Positions 14,377-23,224 of a stretch of DNA of 32,688 bases are shown piece by piece; the stretch's first letter is position 1, and the number at the start of each line of letters is the position of its first letter. The notes below the pieces were generated by a model, which made no database searches, had not been told where the DNA came from, and saw nothing but the letters and a program-made list of their open reading frames with translations. Origin of the DNA: CAYVKY01 sp964452115 (lineage in GTDB: Bacteria > Bacteroidota > Ignavibacteria > Tepidaquicellales > Tepidaquicellaceae); the NCBI GenBank assembly GCA_964452115.1, contig CAYVKY010000009.1, positions 1 to 32,688 on the forward strand. The letters run 5' to 3'. The position numbers were made by a program, and so were the translations under genes.

Positions 14377-17300
14377 ATGGACAATCAATCAGAACAAAAT
14401 CCTTTTTCTCTTCCCGAATCAAAAATAATATTCGGTTCGGCAGATAAAGGTAATTTTGAATTAAGTTCGCAGGAATTTATGCCTGCGATTCTTATTGGTA
14501 TCGGAGGTACGGGCAAGGAAGTTTTGCTGCGCATCAGGCGGGAGTTTACACAAAAATACGGTTCGCTGAATGAATTCCCTATCATTTCGTATCTATATAT
14601 TGATACGGATAACGCACCCGCTGAAGAAAGCGGGCTGGCAAGGGACAGGGATTACCTGATAAATGAAATTGATTTCAAACCTTCGGAAAAAGTTTTCAAT
14701 CCGGTTAATCCTTCGGAGTATATCAATTCCATCAGTTCGATGCCGCATATTAAAAAGTGGCTGAACACAACCGGCGAAATCGGCAAGCTTGGAACTATGA
14801 ATACAGGCGCAGGGCAAATTCGTCCTGCCGCAAGGCTCTCGTTTTTCCATAACTATGATGAGATTGTCAATAAACTTACTTCGGCAAAATCCAGAATTAC
14901 GGATTCAAAGTCCATCAATCTCGTTAAAGATAAACACAATATAAAAAACGTCACGACCGATAAGATTAATGTTTACGTGATTACATCTCTCAGCGGCGGT
15001 ACAGGCTCGGGCATTTTTATTGATATGGGTTTCCTGCTACGGCACATTTTCAGGAATCAGGCTGTAACTACATGCTACTGCGTGCTTCCGAAAATATTTC
15101 AGGGCTACGGCAAGGAAAGAATTTATGCTAATGCTTATGCATCGCTGAAAGAACTTGAACACTATAATTTTAAAAATAAATTTGTTTCGAACTGGAAGAA
15201 GAATGAAACTTTCACTTTCCAGCCGGGTGTATATGATGACGTTTATATGATTGACGGTGAAAACGTAAAGAACCTTTCGCTGTCTGATATGAGCAGCCGC
15301 GATATTTACAGAATGATTGCAGATACGATATTTACGGATTTTTCAAATTCAGATTTTGCAAATTACAAACGCGGAGTAAGAGTAAACCTGCTCCAGTACA
15401 AACAAAGATTTTATCCCGAATCGGAAAACGTTTCCGATTTAACTTTTTCAAGAAAATATTCAGCGCTCGGTCAGGCAACCCTTGCAATTCCTGCGGACAG
15501 AATAATACTTTCCTGCGCATACAAACTGTGCAAAGATATTATAGACTATTACCTTTCCTATGCGGAAGGCACGCAAAGCGATATTGACACTTTCCTTCTC
15601 GATGAATTTCTGCCGGAAGTCGGAATGCTCGAGTACGGCAAGAAGCACTTCCTGCTTGATGCACTTTACAAGGTCGGTGAGAGTTCATCAGTCCAGACTA
15701 AGATTAAGGAGTTTACTAATTCCATTTTCAATGACCTTACATCAGGAAAGATAGGCGATAACTGGAGCGGTTATATAAATGAAAGAAAAAGCAAGTTTGA
15801 CACTAATTTCAAAGATGATACAGACGTTCAACGTCAGGGACTTTTTTATTCACAGCTGAATTCAAATCGTCTTAAAATTCTCGAAGAACTCGCAGGAGAC
15901 GATGTTTTAGGAAAAACGGGACTTCTGGAGCGGAAGATAAATAATCTTATTAATGATTCCTCGAGAGGCGTATTCTATACCATAAACGCTCTAAGACGGC
16001 TGCAGTTTATTTTCACGAATGCAAACTTTGACTATGCTCCGGCATTTGAAAAGCAGATTAAGGAACTCCGTGCAAAAATTTCACAGACTGAAACATCTCT
16101 CAAGAGAAGATTTCAGGATATCAAAGAAGATGAATCACGCTCGAAACTCAATATACTGCGAAAAGCCGCAATGCAGGGTAGCCTTGAAAAATTCCTTTCA
16201 ACTCTCGAGGAGTATTACAATCTGCTCATCAAACTGAAAGCGAGAGTTTATGCAAATGATATCATTACGCGAATTTTAAATATTATTGAATCGGCTGAGA
16301 AAACTGACAATGGAACAATCCGTTTTTCGGGACTGATTTTTGAAATCAATAAACTCACCGGAAATCTCGGTTATCTGCGCGATATATTTGAGAAAAAATC
16401 CGTTTATTTCAGCAAGAGCGAAGACAACAGTTTCAACCAATACATATACAATGAAACCGATATCGCAAATATTTATTATCCGAAATATATCGGTACGGGA
16501 AAAGCCGCAGCAGATAACATCCGCGTTTTATCCGATTCACTGCTGAAAGAACTCGGTGCACGCGATGTAACGGACATTGTAAACATTCTGAAAGACAGCG
16601 ACAGTTCTCTTATAGAAAAGAGGATGATAGAATTCGGCAGAAAGCAGTTTGATAAAGTCCGCTCGGATTTCAACATTACAGACCTGCTGTTTGAAAAAGA
16701 GCCGCTCAGAAGCGAATCCAAAATCAGAGGTATGCTTGCTGAAGCATTCCCATGGCTGAAAATTTATGAAGTGCCCGGCAGTTTTAAACTTGATGAATCG
16801 GCTAAGAAAACTTACATCGGTATCAAAACCGATTCGCCGTCATTTCCGAAATTCAGAAATCTGATTTATTCGATTGTCGGTTCATCCGTAGAATTCAAGG
16901 ATTCTGCGGACAACACCTCAATCATATTTTACACCGAATGGGCGGGCTTTCCGCTTTTTTACTCGTATGCAATTTCAAGGGATATGAAGCCGTATTACAG
17001 TTCAATGTATTATAACCATAACATTGACCTTCATACGGATAAAAATTATTTTAATTTTGAGGATATCATTCCAATGGAAGCCGACGAAAAGCACAGATAT
17101 GATGAAGCGTACAAAGCATATATAATGGGACTGATTTTCGATGTATTCGAAATTGAAGATGACGAAATAAACGGAATAGTATATAAATTTTCATACAAAG
17201 AAGGTATCACCGTAAGGCGCACGGAGCAGCTTGGCATTGAATCGCGGCTGATAAACCGTCTTATAGAGGACAATTCAAAGTATTCAATCCGCAACAGAAT

Positions 17301-17763
17301 TCTGGCAGAAGCCGAGACAAGAAAAAATGAGATGATAAATTCAGGGCACCTTGCGGAACTTCTTGCAATACTCGAATATTATTATGATGTTGTGTACAAG
17401 CCCGAAGATGTTGAACTTTCAGGCGGTGCAATCAAGAGATTTGAAACTTATCAGTACAGATTTGTCAGAGATATGGCGCGTGAACTTGAAGAAAGAATTT
17501 CCGTTAATGAGATGCCGCGCATATCACGTATCGTTAACGATTACAAAACAAATACCGACAGAATTTCGAAATTGCTGCCGGATAAAATAAAAAGAGTTTT
17601 AAAATATAATATGATTATGGAAAAGTCCGAATCCCCTGCCGCGGAGGTAAATGGCGACGTTAATCTCGAAAAGTTAAGAAATTTAAAATCGGCATTCGAT
17701 GAAGGACTGATTTCGAATGAAGATTATATCAAAGCAAAAGAAAATTTTCTAAAAAATAAATAA
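14377..17763 (+). CDS. Large tubulin/FtsZ-superfamily protein with C-terminal SHOCT-like segment
   Basis: This 1128-aa protein begins with a GTPase-type domain. ILIGIGGTGKEVL (38-50) resembles the first glycine loop of tubulins and FtsZ. SGGTGSG (206-212) fits the tubulin signature [SAG]GGTG[SA]G exactly and follows a hydrophobic strand (NVYVITSL). This is the arrangement of the 'tubulin-like' (Tubulin_2) group, separate from FtsZ. Residues about 550-640 are charged and helical, a likely coiled coil. The last 34 residues (LEKLRNLKSAFDEGLISNED and onward) look like a SHOCT oligomerisation segment. I see no membrane helix. Related FtsZ-like families have been proposed to act in membrane remodelling; here that would match the neighbouring membrane protein and lipid-synthesis genes, but the function is unproven. 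Confidence 0.85.
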   Translation: MDNQSEQNPFSLPESKIIFGSADKGNFELSSQEFMPAILIGIGGTGKEVLLRIRREFTQKYGSLNEFPIISYLYIDTDNAPAEESGLARDRDYLINEIDFKPSEKVFNPVNPSEYINSISSMPHIKKWLNTTGEIGKLGTMNTGAGQIRPAARLSFFHNYDEIVNKLTSAKSRITDSKSINLVKDKHNIKNVTTDKINVYVITSLSGGTGSGIFIDMGFLLRHIFRNQAVTTCYCVLPKIFQGYGKERIYANAYASLKELEHYNFKNKFVSNWKKNETFTFQPGVYDDVYMIDGENVKNLSLSDMSSRDIYRMIADTIFTDFSNSDFANYKRGVRVNLLQYKQRFYPESENVSDLTFSRKYSALGQATLAIPADRIILSCAYKLCKDIIDYYLSYAEGTQSDIDTFLLDEFLPEVGMLEYGKKHFLLDALYKVGESSSVQTKIKEFTNSIFNDLTSGKIGDNWSGYINERKSKFDTNFKDDTDVQRQGLFYSQLNSNRLKILEELAGDDVLGKTGLLERKINNLINDSSRGVFYTINALRRLQFIFTNANFDYAPAFEKQIKELRAKISQTETSLKRRFQDIKEDESRSKLNILRKAAMQGSLEKFLSTLEEYYNLLIKLKARVYANDIITRILNIIESAEKTDNGTIRFSGLIFEINKLTGNLGYLRDIFEKKSVYFSKSEDNSFNQYIYNETDIANIYYPKYIGTGKAAADNIRVLSDSLLKELGARDVTDIVNILKDSDSSLIEKRMIEFGRKQFDKVRSDFNITDLLFEKEPLRSESKIRGMLAEAFPWLKIYEVPGSFKLDESAKKTYIGIKTDSPSFPKFRNLIYSIVGSSVEFKDSADNTSIIFYTEWAGFPLFYSYAISRDMKPYYSSMYYNHNIDLHTDKNYFNFEDIIPMEADEKHRYDEAYKAYIMGLIFDVFEIEDDEINGIVYKFSYKEGITVRRTEQLGIESRLINRLIEDNSKYSIRNRILAEAETRKNEMINSGHLAELLAILEYYYDVVYKPEDVELSGGAIKRFETYQYRFVRDMARELEERISVNEMPRISRIVNDYKTNTDRISKLLPDKIKRVLKYNMIMEKSESPAAEVNGDVNLEKLRNLKSAFDEGLISNEDYIKAKENFLKNK

Positions 17764-17772
17764 AAGGAAAAT

Positions 17773-18078
17773 ATGCCTACATACGAATACTTATGCGATA
17801 ATTGCGGAAAACAATTTGATGCATTTCAATCAATAAAAGCAGACCCGCTTAAAAAATGTCCCCAGTGCGGCAAGAACACGCTCAGGCGGCTTATCAGCGG
17901 CGGTGCAGGTCTGATATTCAAAGGCAGCGGTTTCTATATAACCGATTATAAACATCAGAGCGGAGAAAATTTCAAACCCATATCCAGAAAGCCAAAAGAG
18001 ACAAAACCAAAAGAACCTCCAAAACCCAAACCCGAAAAGAAACCCGCATCAAACCCATCACCGGATAAAAACAAATAA
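17773..18078 (+). CDS. FmdB-family zinc-ribbon protein
   Basis: This 101-aa protein starts MPTYEYLCDNCGKQFDAFQ, the hallmark of FmdB-type small zinc ribbons. C8, C11, C29 and C32 would bind zinc. The C-terminal 35 residues are a Lys/Pro-rich tail of low complexity. The family was named as a putative regulator of formamidase/amidase genes, but its members are widespread and mostly uncharacterised. AAAAGGA lies just before the ATG. It is the last gene of the accC-to-tubulin run. Confidence 0.9.
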   Translation: MPTYEYLCDNCGKQFDAFQSIKADPLKKCPQCGKNTLRRLISGGAGLIFKGSGFYITDYKHQSGENFKPISRKPKETKPKEPPKPKPEKKPASNPSPDKNK

Positions 18079-18143
18079 AATATATTTTCTTTGCATTCCC
18101 AAGCTGGAGAGTCTATGCGAAAACGGAGTTATTAAACTTCATC

Positions 18144-18341
18144 CCACAACTTTCAGTCGTGGGAAAAAATGTTATTTTTATTTTAACCGTTTCAACGGTT
18201 TTAAATTTTTGGCAATTTTTTTCAATTTGATTTATTTTTGTTTAGAATAAAAAAAATAAATATATTTTATAGATATTTCTTGGAAACCGTTGAAACGGTT
18301 TACATTTAATACTACATCGTACCCACGGTTGAAACCGTGGG
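18144..18341. repeat. Mirror-image group of four REP/BIME-like hairpins
   Basis: Four palindromes lie in 198 bp. Outer left (18144-18164): CCCACAACT, loop TTC, AGTCGTGGG. Inner left (18185-18200): AACCGTT, TC, AACGGTT. Inner right (18284-18301): AAACCGTT, GA, AACGGTTT, the exact reverse complement of the inner-left core. Outer right (18322-18341): CCCACGGTT, GA, AACCGTGGG. Both outer hairpins are preceded, on their own strand, by TAAACTT plus three bases. The whole is thus an inverted pair, as in BIME elements mobilised by REP-associated Y1 transposases (RAYTs). No transposase is in the window. The inner-left hairpin followed by TTTTAAATTTTT may also end the fmdB transcript. Confidence 0.75.
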
Positions 18342-18480
18342 CTTAAGTTTAGGAAAATTTAATTTAATATTTACCTCACGAATAATTCTCGTTTTTTCAC
18401 AGATAGTCCGGCGGTACGCAATACCAATTTTTCGTTATTTAATGCTGGTGTTGGACTACAAGTCTGCCCGGAATATCACA

Positions 18481-18516
18481 TGAAAATAAAACGGGCGAAC
18501 ACATAGGCTCGCCCGT
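18481..18516 (-). terminator. Terminator hairpin downstream of lptB
   Basis: ACGGGCGA (18491-18498) pairs with TCGCCCGT (18509-18516) around a 10-nt loop. Read on the minus strand, the stem is followed by TTTTATTTT, so it can end the lptB transcript about 33 nt after its stop. The stem-loop also resembles a short dispersed palindrome (GGGCGAACACA type) that I have seen in many genomes, so it may be repeat-derived. The sequence between here and 18341 shows only fragments such as TGTTGGACTACAAG. Confidence 0.65.
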
Positions 18517-18548
18517 ACAAAATATTCTTAATTCATAATTTTTAATTC

Positions 18549-19292
18549 TTAATTCTTCTTGTATCTCTCCAATGAAAAATTTTCCCCGAGATAAAGTTCT
18601 CTCACTTTTTCGTTATTGGCAAGTTCATCGGCGCTGCCCTGATAAAATATTTTCCCTTCAATCAGAATGTACGCCCTGTCAACTATTGACAGTGTCTCGT
18701 GAACGTTGTGGTCGGTAATCAGCACGCCGATGCCGAGCTTTTTCAAACCCGAAACCATTTTCATAATATCTTCCGATGCGATCGGGTCAATTCCTGCAAA
18801 CGGTTCATCGAGTAAAATAAATTTCGGCGATGAGGCAAGCGCTCTTGCTATTTCCGTGCGTCTTCTTTCTCCGCCGGAAAGCGCATAACCTTTTGAGTTG
18901 CGTATGTGGTCAATATTAAAATCTTTTATCAGCTGCTCGCATCTTTCTTCACGCTCTTCAGAGTCTAAGTCCATAAACTGCAGCACGGACATAATATTAT
19001 CTTTCACGGTCATCCTTCTGAATATTGATGCTTCCTGCGGAAGATATCCGATACCGAGTTTTGCTCTTCTGTACATCGGATAATCTGTAATTTCCTCGCC
19101 GTCAATTTCGATTTCGCCTTCTTTCGGATTTATCATTCCGCAAATCATATAAAATGTTGTAGTTTTGCCGGCTCCGTTCGGACCGAGCAGTCCGACAATT
19201 TCGCCCTGCGCTACATTTATTGATACATCATTTACAACTTTCCGCTTTTTATATTCTTTTACAAGGTTACTTGCCTTTAATATGCTCGCCAT
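18549..19292 (-). CDS. lptB: LPS export ABC transporter ATP-binding protein
   Basis: This 247-aa ATPase drives lipopolysaccharide extraction from the inner membrane by the LptB2FG transporter. The Walker A is GPNGAGKTT (37-45), the Q-loop is at Q86, the signature LSGGERRR at 138-145, Walker B FILLDEPFAGIDP near 158-170, and the switch histidine at H195. The long match to the LptB subgroup (GYLPQEASIFRRMTV, GGERRRTEIARAL, DEPFAGIDPIA) separates it from branched-chain amino-acid ATPases. It lies 3 nt after pdxJ. No lptA, lptC or lptFG is visible here. The presence of LptB supports an LPS-bearing outer membrane. Confidence 0.94.
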   Translation of the reverse strand: MASILKASNLVKEYKKRKVVNDVSINVAQGEIVGLLGPNGAGKTTTFYMICGMINPKEGEIEIDGEEITDYPMYRRAKLGIGYLPQEASIFRRMTVKDNIMSVLQFMDLDSEEREERCEQLIKDFNIDHIRNSKGYALSGGERRRTEIARALASSPKFILLDEPFAGIDPIASEDIMKMVSGLKKLGIGVLITDHNVHETLSIVDRAYILIEGKIFYQGSADELANNEKVRELYLGENFSLERYKKN

Positions 19293-19295
19293 TTA

Positions 19296-20015
19296 TTAAT
19301 GCCTGCCTCCGATAATTTTCACCATATCTTCGACTGCTTTATGAAGCCCCGAATATAATGCTCTTGATATAATTGAATGACCTATGTTTGCTTCTGTTAT
19401 TTCCGGCATATTCAAAAACGGAAACACATTGTAATAATTCAGTCCGTGTCCGATGCTCACTGCAAGTCCGAGTTCCTGCGCCTGTATTGCAAAAGCACCT
19501 ATTTTACTGAGTTCACGGACGATTTCCTGTTCGTTTGTAAGATTTGAATACTTTCCCGTATGAATTTCAACTATGTCTGCACCGACTTCAAGCGCTTCAT
19601 CAAGATTGTCAAGTTCGGGTTCGATAAATACGCTCACTTTTATATCCTTATCGTGAATTTTTGAAATTGCGTTTTTGATTTTTGATTTTGATGCAATGAT
19701 ATTAAGCCCGCCTTCTGTAGTTACCTCTTCCCTTTTTTCGGGAACGAGCGTAACGATGTCAGGCAGCACCTCACAGGCTATCTTTACCATTTCTTCAGTA
19801 GCCGCCATTTCAAAATTCATTTTTGTTCTTATCACTTCCCGCAGGAGCCGTACGTCTCTGTCGTTAATATGCCTTCTGTCTTCTCTCAGATGGCAAACGA
19901 TTCCCTCCGCACCTGCAAGTTCACAAATACCTGCCGCTATTACAGGTTCGGGTTCAACTTCACCTCTTGCTTCCCTTACGGTTGCAATGTGGTCTATATT
20001 TACTGCTAATTTCAT
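19296..20015 (-). CDS. pdxJ: Pyridoxine 5'-phosphate synthase
   Basis: PdxJ (239 aa, normal length) condenses 3-amino-2-oxopropyl phosphate with deoxyxylulose 5-phosphate to form pyridoxine phosphate in the DXP-dependent vitamin B6 route. The TIM-barrel motifs are present: VNIDHIATVR (5-14), CHLREDRRHI (41-50), VTLVPEKREEVTTEGG, EIHTGKYS and SIGHGLNYYNV. It lies between the CPBP-like protein (13 nt gap) and lptB (3 nt gap). No other B6 gene is seen. Confidence 0.96.
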   Translation of the reverse strand: MKLAVNIDHIATVREARGEVEPEPVIAAGICELAGAEGIVCHLREDRRHINDRDVRLLREVIRTKMNFEMAATEEMVKIACEVLPDIVTLVPEKREEVTTEGGLNIIASKSKIKNAISKIHDKDIKVSVFIEPELDNLDEALEVGADIVEIHTGKYSNLTNEQEIVRELSKIGAFAIQAQELGLAVSIGHGLNYYNVFPFLNMPEITEANIGHSIISRALYSGLHKAVEDMVKIIGGRH

Positions 20016-20028
20016 TTCAGTTTCCTTT

Positions 20029-20760
20029 TTAAAATATTGAATAAAAATTAAGATTGCTTCTCAAAATCGAAATTGAATCTATTGACACCATCACAAGCCA
20101 GTGCAGCAGCCAGCAATATATAAATGACCTGCTTCTGAGCGCCTGAATGCCGAGTATCACTCCTGCAAAAATTGATGCAAAGAGTTCAATCTCAGGCTTT
20201 CCTCTGTGCAAGATAAAAAAAGGTATCATTTGTATCAAGATTGAATAATAGCCTAACTTATCGTACAATCCGAAAAGCGTATATCCTCTCCATATAAATT
20301 CCCATCCGAACATATAAACCAGAATTGAAAGCTCGTATAATAAGAACAGCGAAAGATTTTCCCGCAGAGCTGAGCCGCCCTGAGGATATGCCAGTGCAAA
20401 TTCCTTTGATGCCGAAACAAACCACACCACTATAAGCATCACTCCCAGAAAGATTGCCGATGTAATTAACCCGAATTTTGCATCGCCGATTCTGAACCCG
20501 AAGTCGCTGAGTTTTTTCTTAAACACAAATTTTATTATAAGAATCGGAATTACGCTCAGTATCACGCCGTCCGTGAAAAACCAATACAGACGGGACATCA
20601 GCCTGTCACTTCCGAAATGCGACAGGTAAAAATACGGGTTTGCAAGTTCAATTGAAATAAAAATAATAAACGGCAGAGACGACAGCACAAATGTCGTTCT
20701 GAAGTCCATCGTTTTTATGTTTTCAAAAAGTTTTTTTGATTCTGCTTTCAGATAATTCAT
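20029..20760 (-). CDS. CPBP-like intramembrane protein (possible prenyl-endopeptidase fold)
   Basis: This 243-aa membrane protein has about seven or eight hydrophobic segments. It resembles the CPBP/Abi family of intramembrane metalloproteases. The first motif, normally EExxxR, reads W153-E154-F-I-W-R158, so the first Glu is Trp, a variant I have seen in the family. The second, FxxxH, is F181-F-I-L-H185. The third has H220 but no Asn at the usual place. Activity is therefore uncertain. Its start overlaps the ybbR-like stop by four bases (ATGA), which points to translational coupling. Confidence 0.75.
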   Translation of the reverse strand: MNYLKAESKKLFENIKTMDFRTTFVLSSLPFIIFISIELANPYFYLSHFGSDRLMSRLYWFFTDGVILSVIPILIIKFVFKKKLSDFGFRIGDAKFGLITSAIFLGVMLIVVWFVSASKEFALAYPQGGSALRENLSLFLLYELSILVYMFGWEFIWRGYTLFGLYDKLGYYSILIQMIPFFILHRGKPEIELFASIFAGVILGIQALRSRSFIYCWLLHWLVMVSIDSISILRSNLNFYSIF

Positions 20761-21671
20761 CTCGACTTGATTATATACTGGAATCTTTCGGGTTCATATT
20801 TCAGAAGTATCAGATTCGACGGCATCTTGATATCAGGCACAACAAATCCTGAGCTGTCCTTTTCGATGGACTTATAATCAACTGATGCAGACAACTCTTC
20901 ATTGTTCGTGTTGGATAAGTCATCCACCCCGCCTCGAAGGAACAGTTTGATTTTTGGCGGAACTACAAGCACTTCCTTGTCTTTCGGTGCATTTACAAGC
21001 TGAATTACAATATTATCAAAATCTTTATCGGCTGAAAGCTGCACATTGTATGACACTTTCACGTTCTTTAACGAATACGATATAAGATTTGTAAGCGTGT
21101 CCTTCAGTTTAACCTGTTTGGAAAACTTTGTATTAATGTCGCTGAAACTCTGATTTTCAGTCGGTATATATTTTATTTTTGACAGAATGCTGAATGCTCC
21201 CGAAACCAGCACAGAATCGGGCTCTACGCGCGCCGTGCCTACCACGAGATATCCGTCTTTCGGCGTCACGGTAACATTGTTCTTCACTTTAATCATTTTC
21301 TCGGTGATGTTGTCAAAGGAGATATCAATTGCATCCGGGTTAATACTGATAATCGAAACGCCTTCAGGCAGATTCAACACATCGCCTGCAGTCTGCATAA
21401 TGTTTACTCTTGTGTCTTTTTTATAATTCGTGAGGTCTAAATAATATTCTACCTTTTTTGTAAACATCAGGCCAAGCAGATTCCATCCCTTGCCTCTTAA
21501 TACAACATTAATATCTTTCGGAATATCGGATGTTATCGCCTGCTTATCTGTTAATTTTACGATTAACGGTATCGTGTAATCTATATTATATGTCTGCGTA
21601 AGGCTGATGTAAAGCCACATCAGACACGCAAATACAAAAGCGATTATGAATATTGAAAGTTTTCTGCGCAT
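20757..21671 (-). CDS. YbbR-domain membrane-anchored protein
   Basis: This 304-aa protein has one N-terminal hydrophobic segment (about 5-25) and a beta-rich exported part made of YbbR-like repeats. The clearest one reads DGYLVVGTARVEPDSVLVSG, the typical YbbR turn. YbbR proteins such as CdaR of Firmicutes regulate cyclic-di-AMP synthases, but no disA/cdaA gene is next to it here, so the role is open. It overlaps the upstream GWxTD gene by one base and the downstream CPBP-like gene by four. Confidence 0.85.
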   Translation of the reverse strand: MRRKLSIFIIAFVFACLMWLYISLTQTYNIDYTIPLIVKLTDKQAITSDIPKDINVVLRGKGWNLLGLMFTKKVEYYLDLTNYKKDTRVNIMQTAGDVLNLPEGVSIISINPDAIDISFDNITEKMIKVKNNVTVTPKDGYLVVGTARVEPDSVLVSGAFSILSKIKYIPTENQSFSDINTKFSKQVKLKDTLTNLISYSLKNVKVSYNVQLSADKDFDNIVIQLVNAPKDKEVLVVPPKIKLFLRGGVDDLSNTNNEELSASVDYKSIEKDSSGFVVPDIKMPSNLILLKYEPERFQYIIKSR

Positions 21672-23056
21672 TAACGCTTCTTTAACTTATTGAGCCAGTC
21701 ATCATCCCTGTATTCATTCCTGATGGTGCTGTTTACAAGGTCATAAATACCCGAACCGATATATTGCTGCTCGGCAAATACTGCTATCTTGCCGCCTTCT
21801 ACTTTATCATAATGCCAGATTTCATATCCTTTGACATCCGCCATCCAGTCATTTTTTTCAACCTCATCCGGCGGTCCGTACACTACATAAAATCTGCCTC
21901 TGTCGGTTCTATATCCTTCGGTAAATCCTTGTTTGAACTTTATATTCGCTTCAAGCAGACGTTTATAATATTCTATCTTATACTCATTCTGAACCGTATT
22001 TGGATTCGGGTCTCTTTTTCTCCAGAAGTCAAACATAAACCTGCGTTTCGATTCCAGAGTTGACAGTTTTTTAAAGTTATCGTTATCCTGATCTTTCCTT
22101 GCATAGATTGCCTTGTCAAATTCATCAATAACTTGCGCTTCACCCATATTCTTATATTCACTTGTCAGGTACAATTTATCGTCTGACGGAAGATCAACGA
22201 TTTCCTGTCTGGGTGTGTTGTATATATAAAACTTTTTCTCTGCACTGTCCAGAATTGTATTGCTGCTGTCATCAATCACTATTTTCACGATATACGTTCC
22301 TGTTTCAAGACTGTCTATATTCAATTTCCCGGTGATGTATATCATATTATAATCCGAATTCATTGACTCCGATTTATGAAATATTTCTTTACCTGCAGCG
22401 CTTAATAAAACTTTATGTAGTTTTAATCCTGCCTGAGAATAGTTTTTCAATCCGTATATTTCCATATAATAGAACATGTCTTTCATATTATTTCCGAAAA
22501 ACAGATTCGGATTTGGAGTTACCTCAAGCCCGTATTTAATAAAATTCTGATTACCCTGAGCTGCTTTTACGATGTCAGAGGCAAGCTGTATGCTGCTTAT
22601 CTGAGGTTTTGAAATATCAAAAAATTTTGCGTTTATCTGGAACTTAAGTGTGTCCCTGGATGTCACGCTCTTAGCATCTCCTCCGATAAGAGTCAGTTCA
22701 TAACTTCCCTCTTTATCGATGACATAATTCAACTGAGAAATTTCCTTCAGTTTGAACTGAGTGGCATTTGTATCCAGAAGTGAAATAGGCAATGAATAAT
22801 CGCTGTTAACGACTTCCGATTTCGTATCAAGATTTTCAAGCTTCACATTCAAAAGTGCTGAAGCATTGAACCTGCCCCCCGAATATTCATATTTAAAACA
22901 ATTGTGATAAAATGCAAAATAGATTTCCAGATGCAGGCTTGAACTGTCCCTGCGGAAAAGACTGTAATCCGCATCAAGATAAAATTTCGATTCGGATCTC
23001 GCATCCAGACCGATTAAGGATGCTGTCAAAAAAATTATTAAAATTAATTTATTCAT
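21671..23056 (-). CDS. GWxTD-domain exported protein
   Basis: This 461-aa protein has a signal peptide (about 1-20: MNKLILIIFLTASLIGLDA). The C-terminal third holds the GWxTD-type domain: FTEGYRTDRGRFYVVYGPPD near residues 376-395, then a segment with YEIWHYD. The first aromatic of the name motif is Tyr, not Trp (GYRTD). The middle part is beta-rich. GWxTD proteins are known mainly from Bacteroidota, Acidobacteria and relatives, and their function is unknown. The stop and the next start share a base (TAATG), so it is coupled to the YbbR protein. Confidence 0.85.
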   Translation of the reverse strand: MNKLILIIFLTASLIGLDARSESKFYLDADYSLFRRDSSSLHLEIYFAFYHNCFKYEYSGGRFNASALLNVKLENLDTKSEVVNSDYSLPISLLDTNATQFKLKEISQLNYVIDKEGSYELTLIGGDAKSVTSRDTLKFQINAKFFDISKPQISSIQLASDIVKAAQGNQNFIKYGLEVTPNPNLFFGNNMKDMFYYMEIYGLKNYSQAGLKLHKVLLSAAGKEIFHKSESMNSDYNMIYITGKLNIDSLETGTYIVKIVIDDSSNTILDSAEKKFYIYNTPRQEIVDLPSDDKLYLTSEYKNMGEAQVIDEFDKAIYARKDQDNDNFKKLSTLESKRRFMFDFWRKRDPNPNTVQNEYKIEYYKRLLEANIKFKQGFTEGYRTDRGRFYVVYGPPDEVEKNDWMADVKGYEIWHYDKVEGGKIAVFAEQQYIGSGIYDLVNSTIRNEYRDDDWLNKLKKR

Positions 23057-23150
23057 CGCTGTTTTATTTATATGCTAAAAATAATATTAATATTATACTT
23101 TTTATACGATAAAATGAAGTACCGAAAAATAAAATTAAAGAAACATTTAA

Positions 23151-23194
23151 TTAAAAAAAAAGAAGGTAACTGCATATTAAATGCAGTTACCTTC
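23151..23194 (-). terminator. Strong intrinsic terminator after the PorV/PorQ-like gene
   Basis: GAAGGTAACTGCAT (23162-23175) pairs perfectly over 14 bp with ATGCAGTTACCTTC (23181-23194) around a 5-nt loop. On the minus strand it is followed by nine T (TTTTTTTTTAATTAA counting the base next to the stem). It lies about 30 nt after the stop of the barrel gene and separates the secretion set from the GWxTD run, which must have its own promoter in 23057-23150. That stretch is AT-rich and has a perfect 16-bp palindrome at 23081-23096. Confidence 0.85.
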
Positions 23195-23224
23195 AGTAAA
23201 TCTAATTATCTGATATATGCTTTT

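Noticed and set aside
18093..18118. GCAT...ATGC palindrome with TCCCAAGCTGGAG after fmdB
   Set aside because: It resembles half of a common dispersed palindrome, but the second arm is missing, so it was not called as a repeat.
18144..18341. CRISPR-like repeats
   Set aside because: The units are palindromes in inverted order with only two copies each and no regular spacers.
23081..23096. Perfect 16-bp AT palindrome upstream of the GWxTD gene
   Set aside because: It consists only of A and T in an AT-rich gap, so chance is a fair explanation; no second operator copy is seen.
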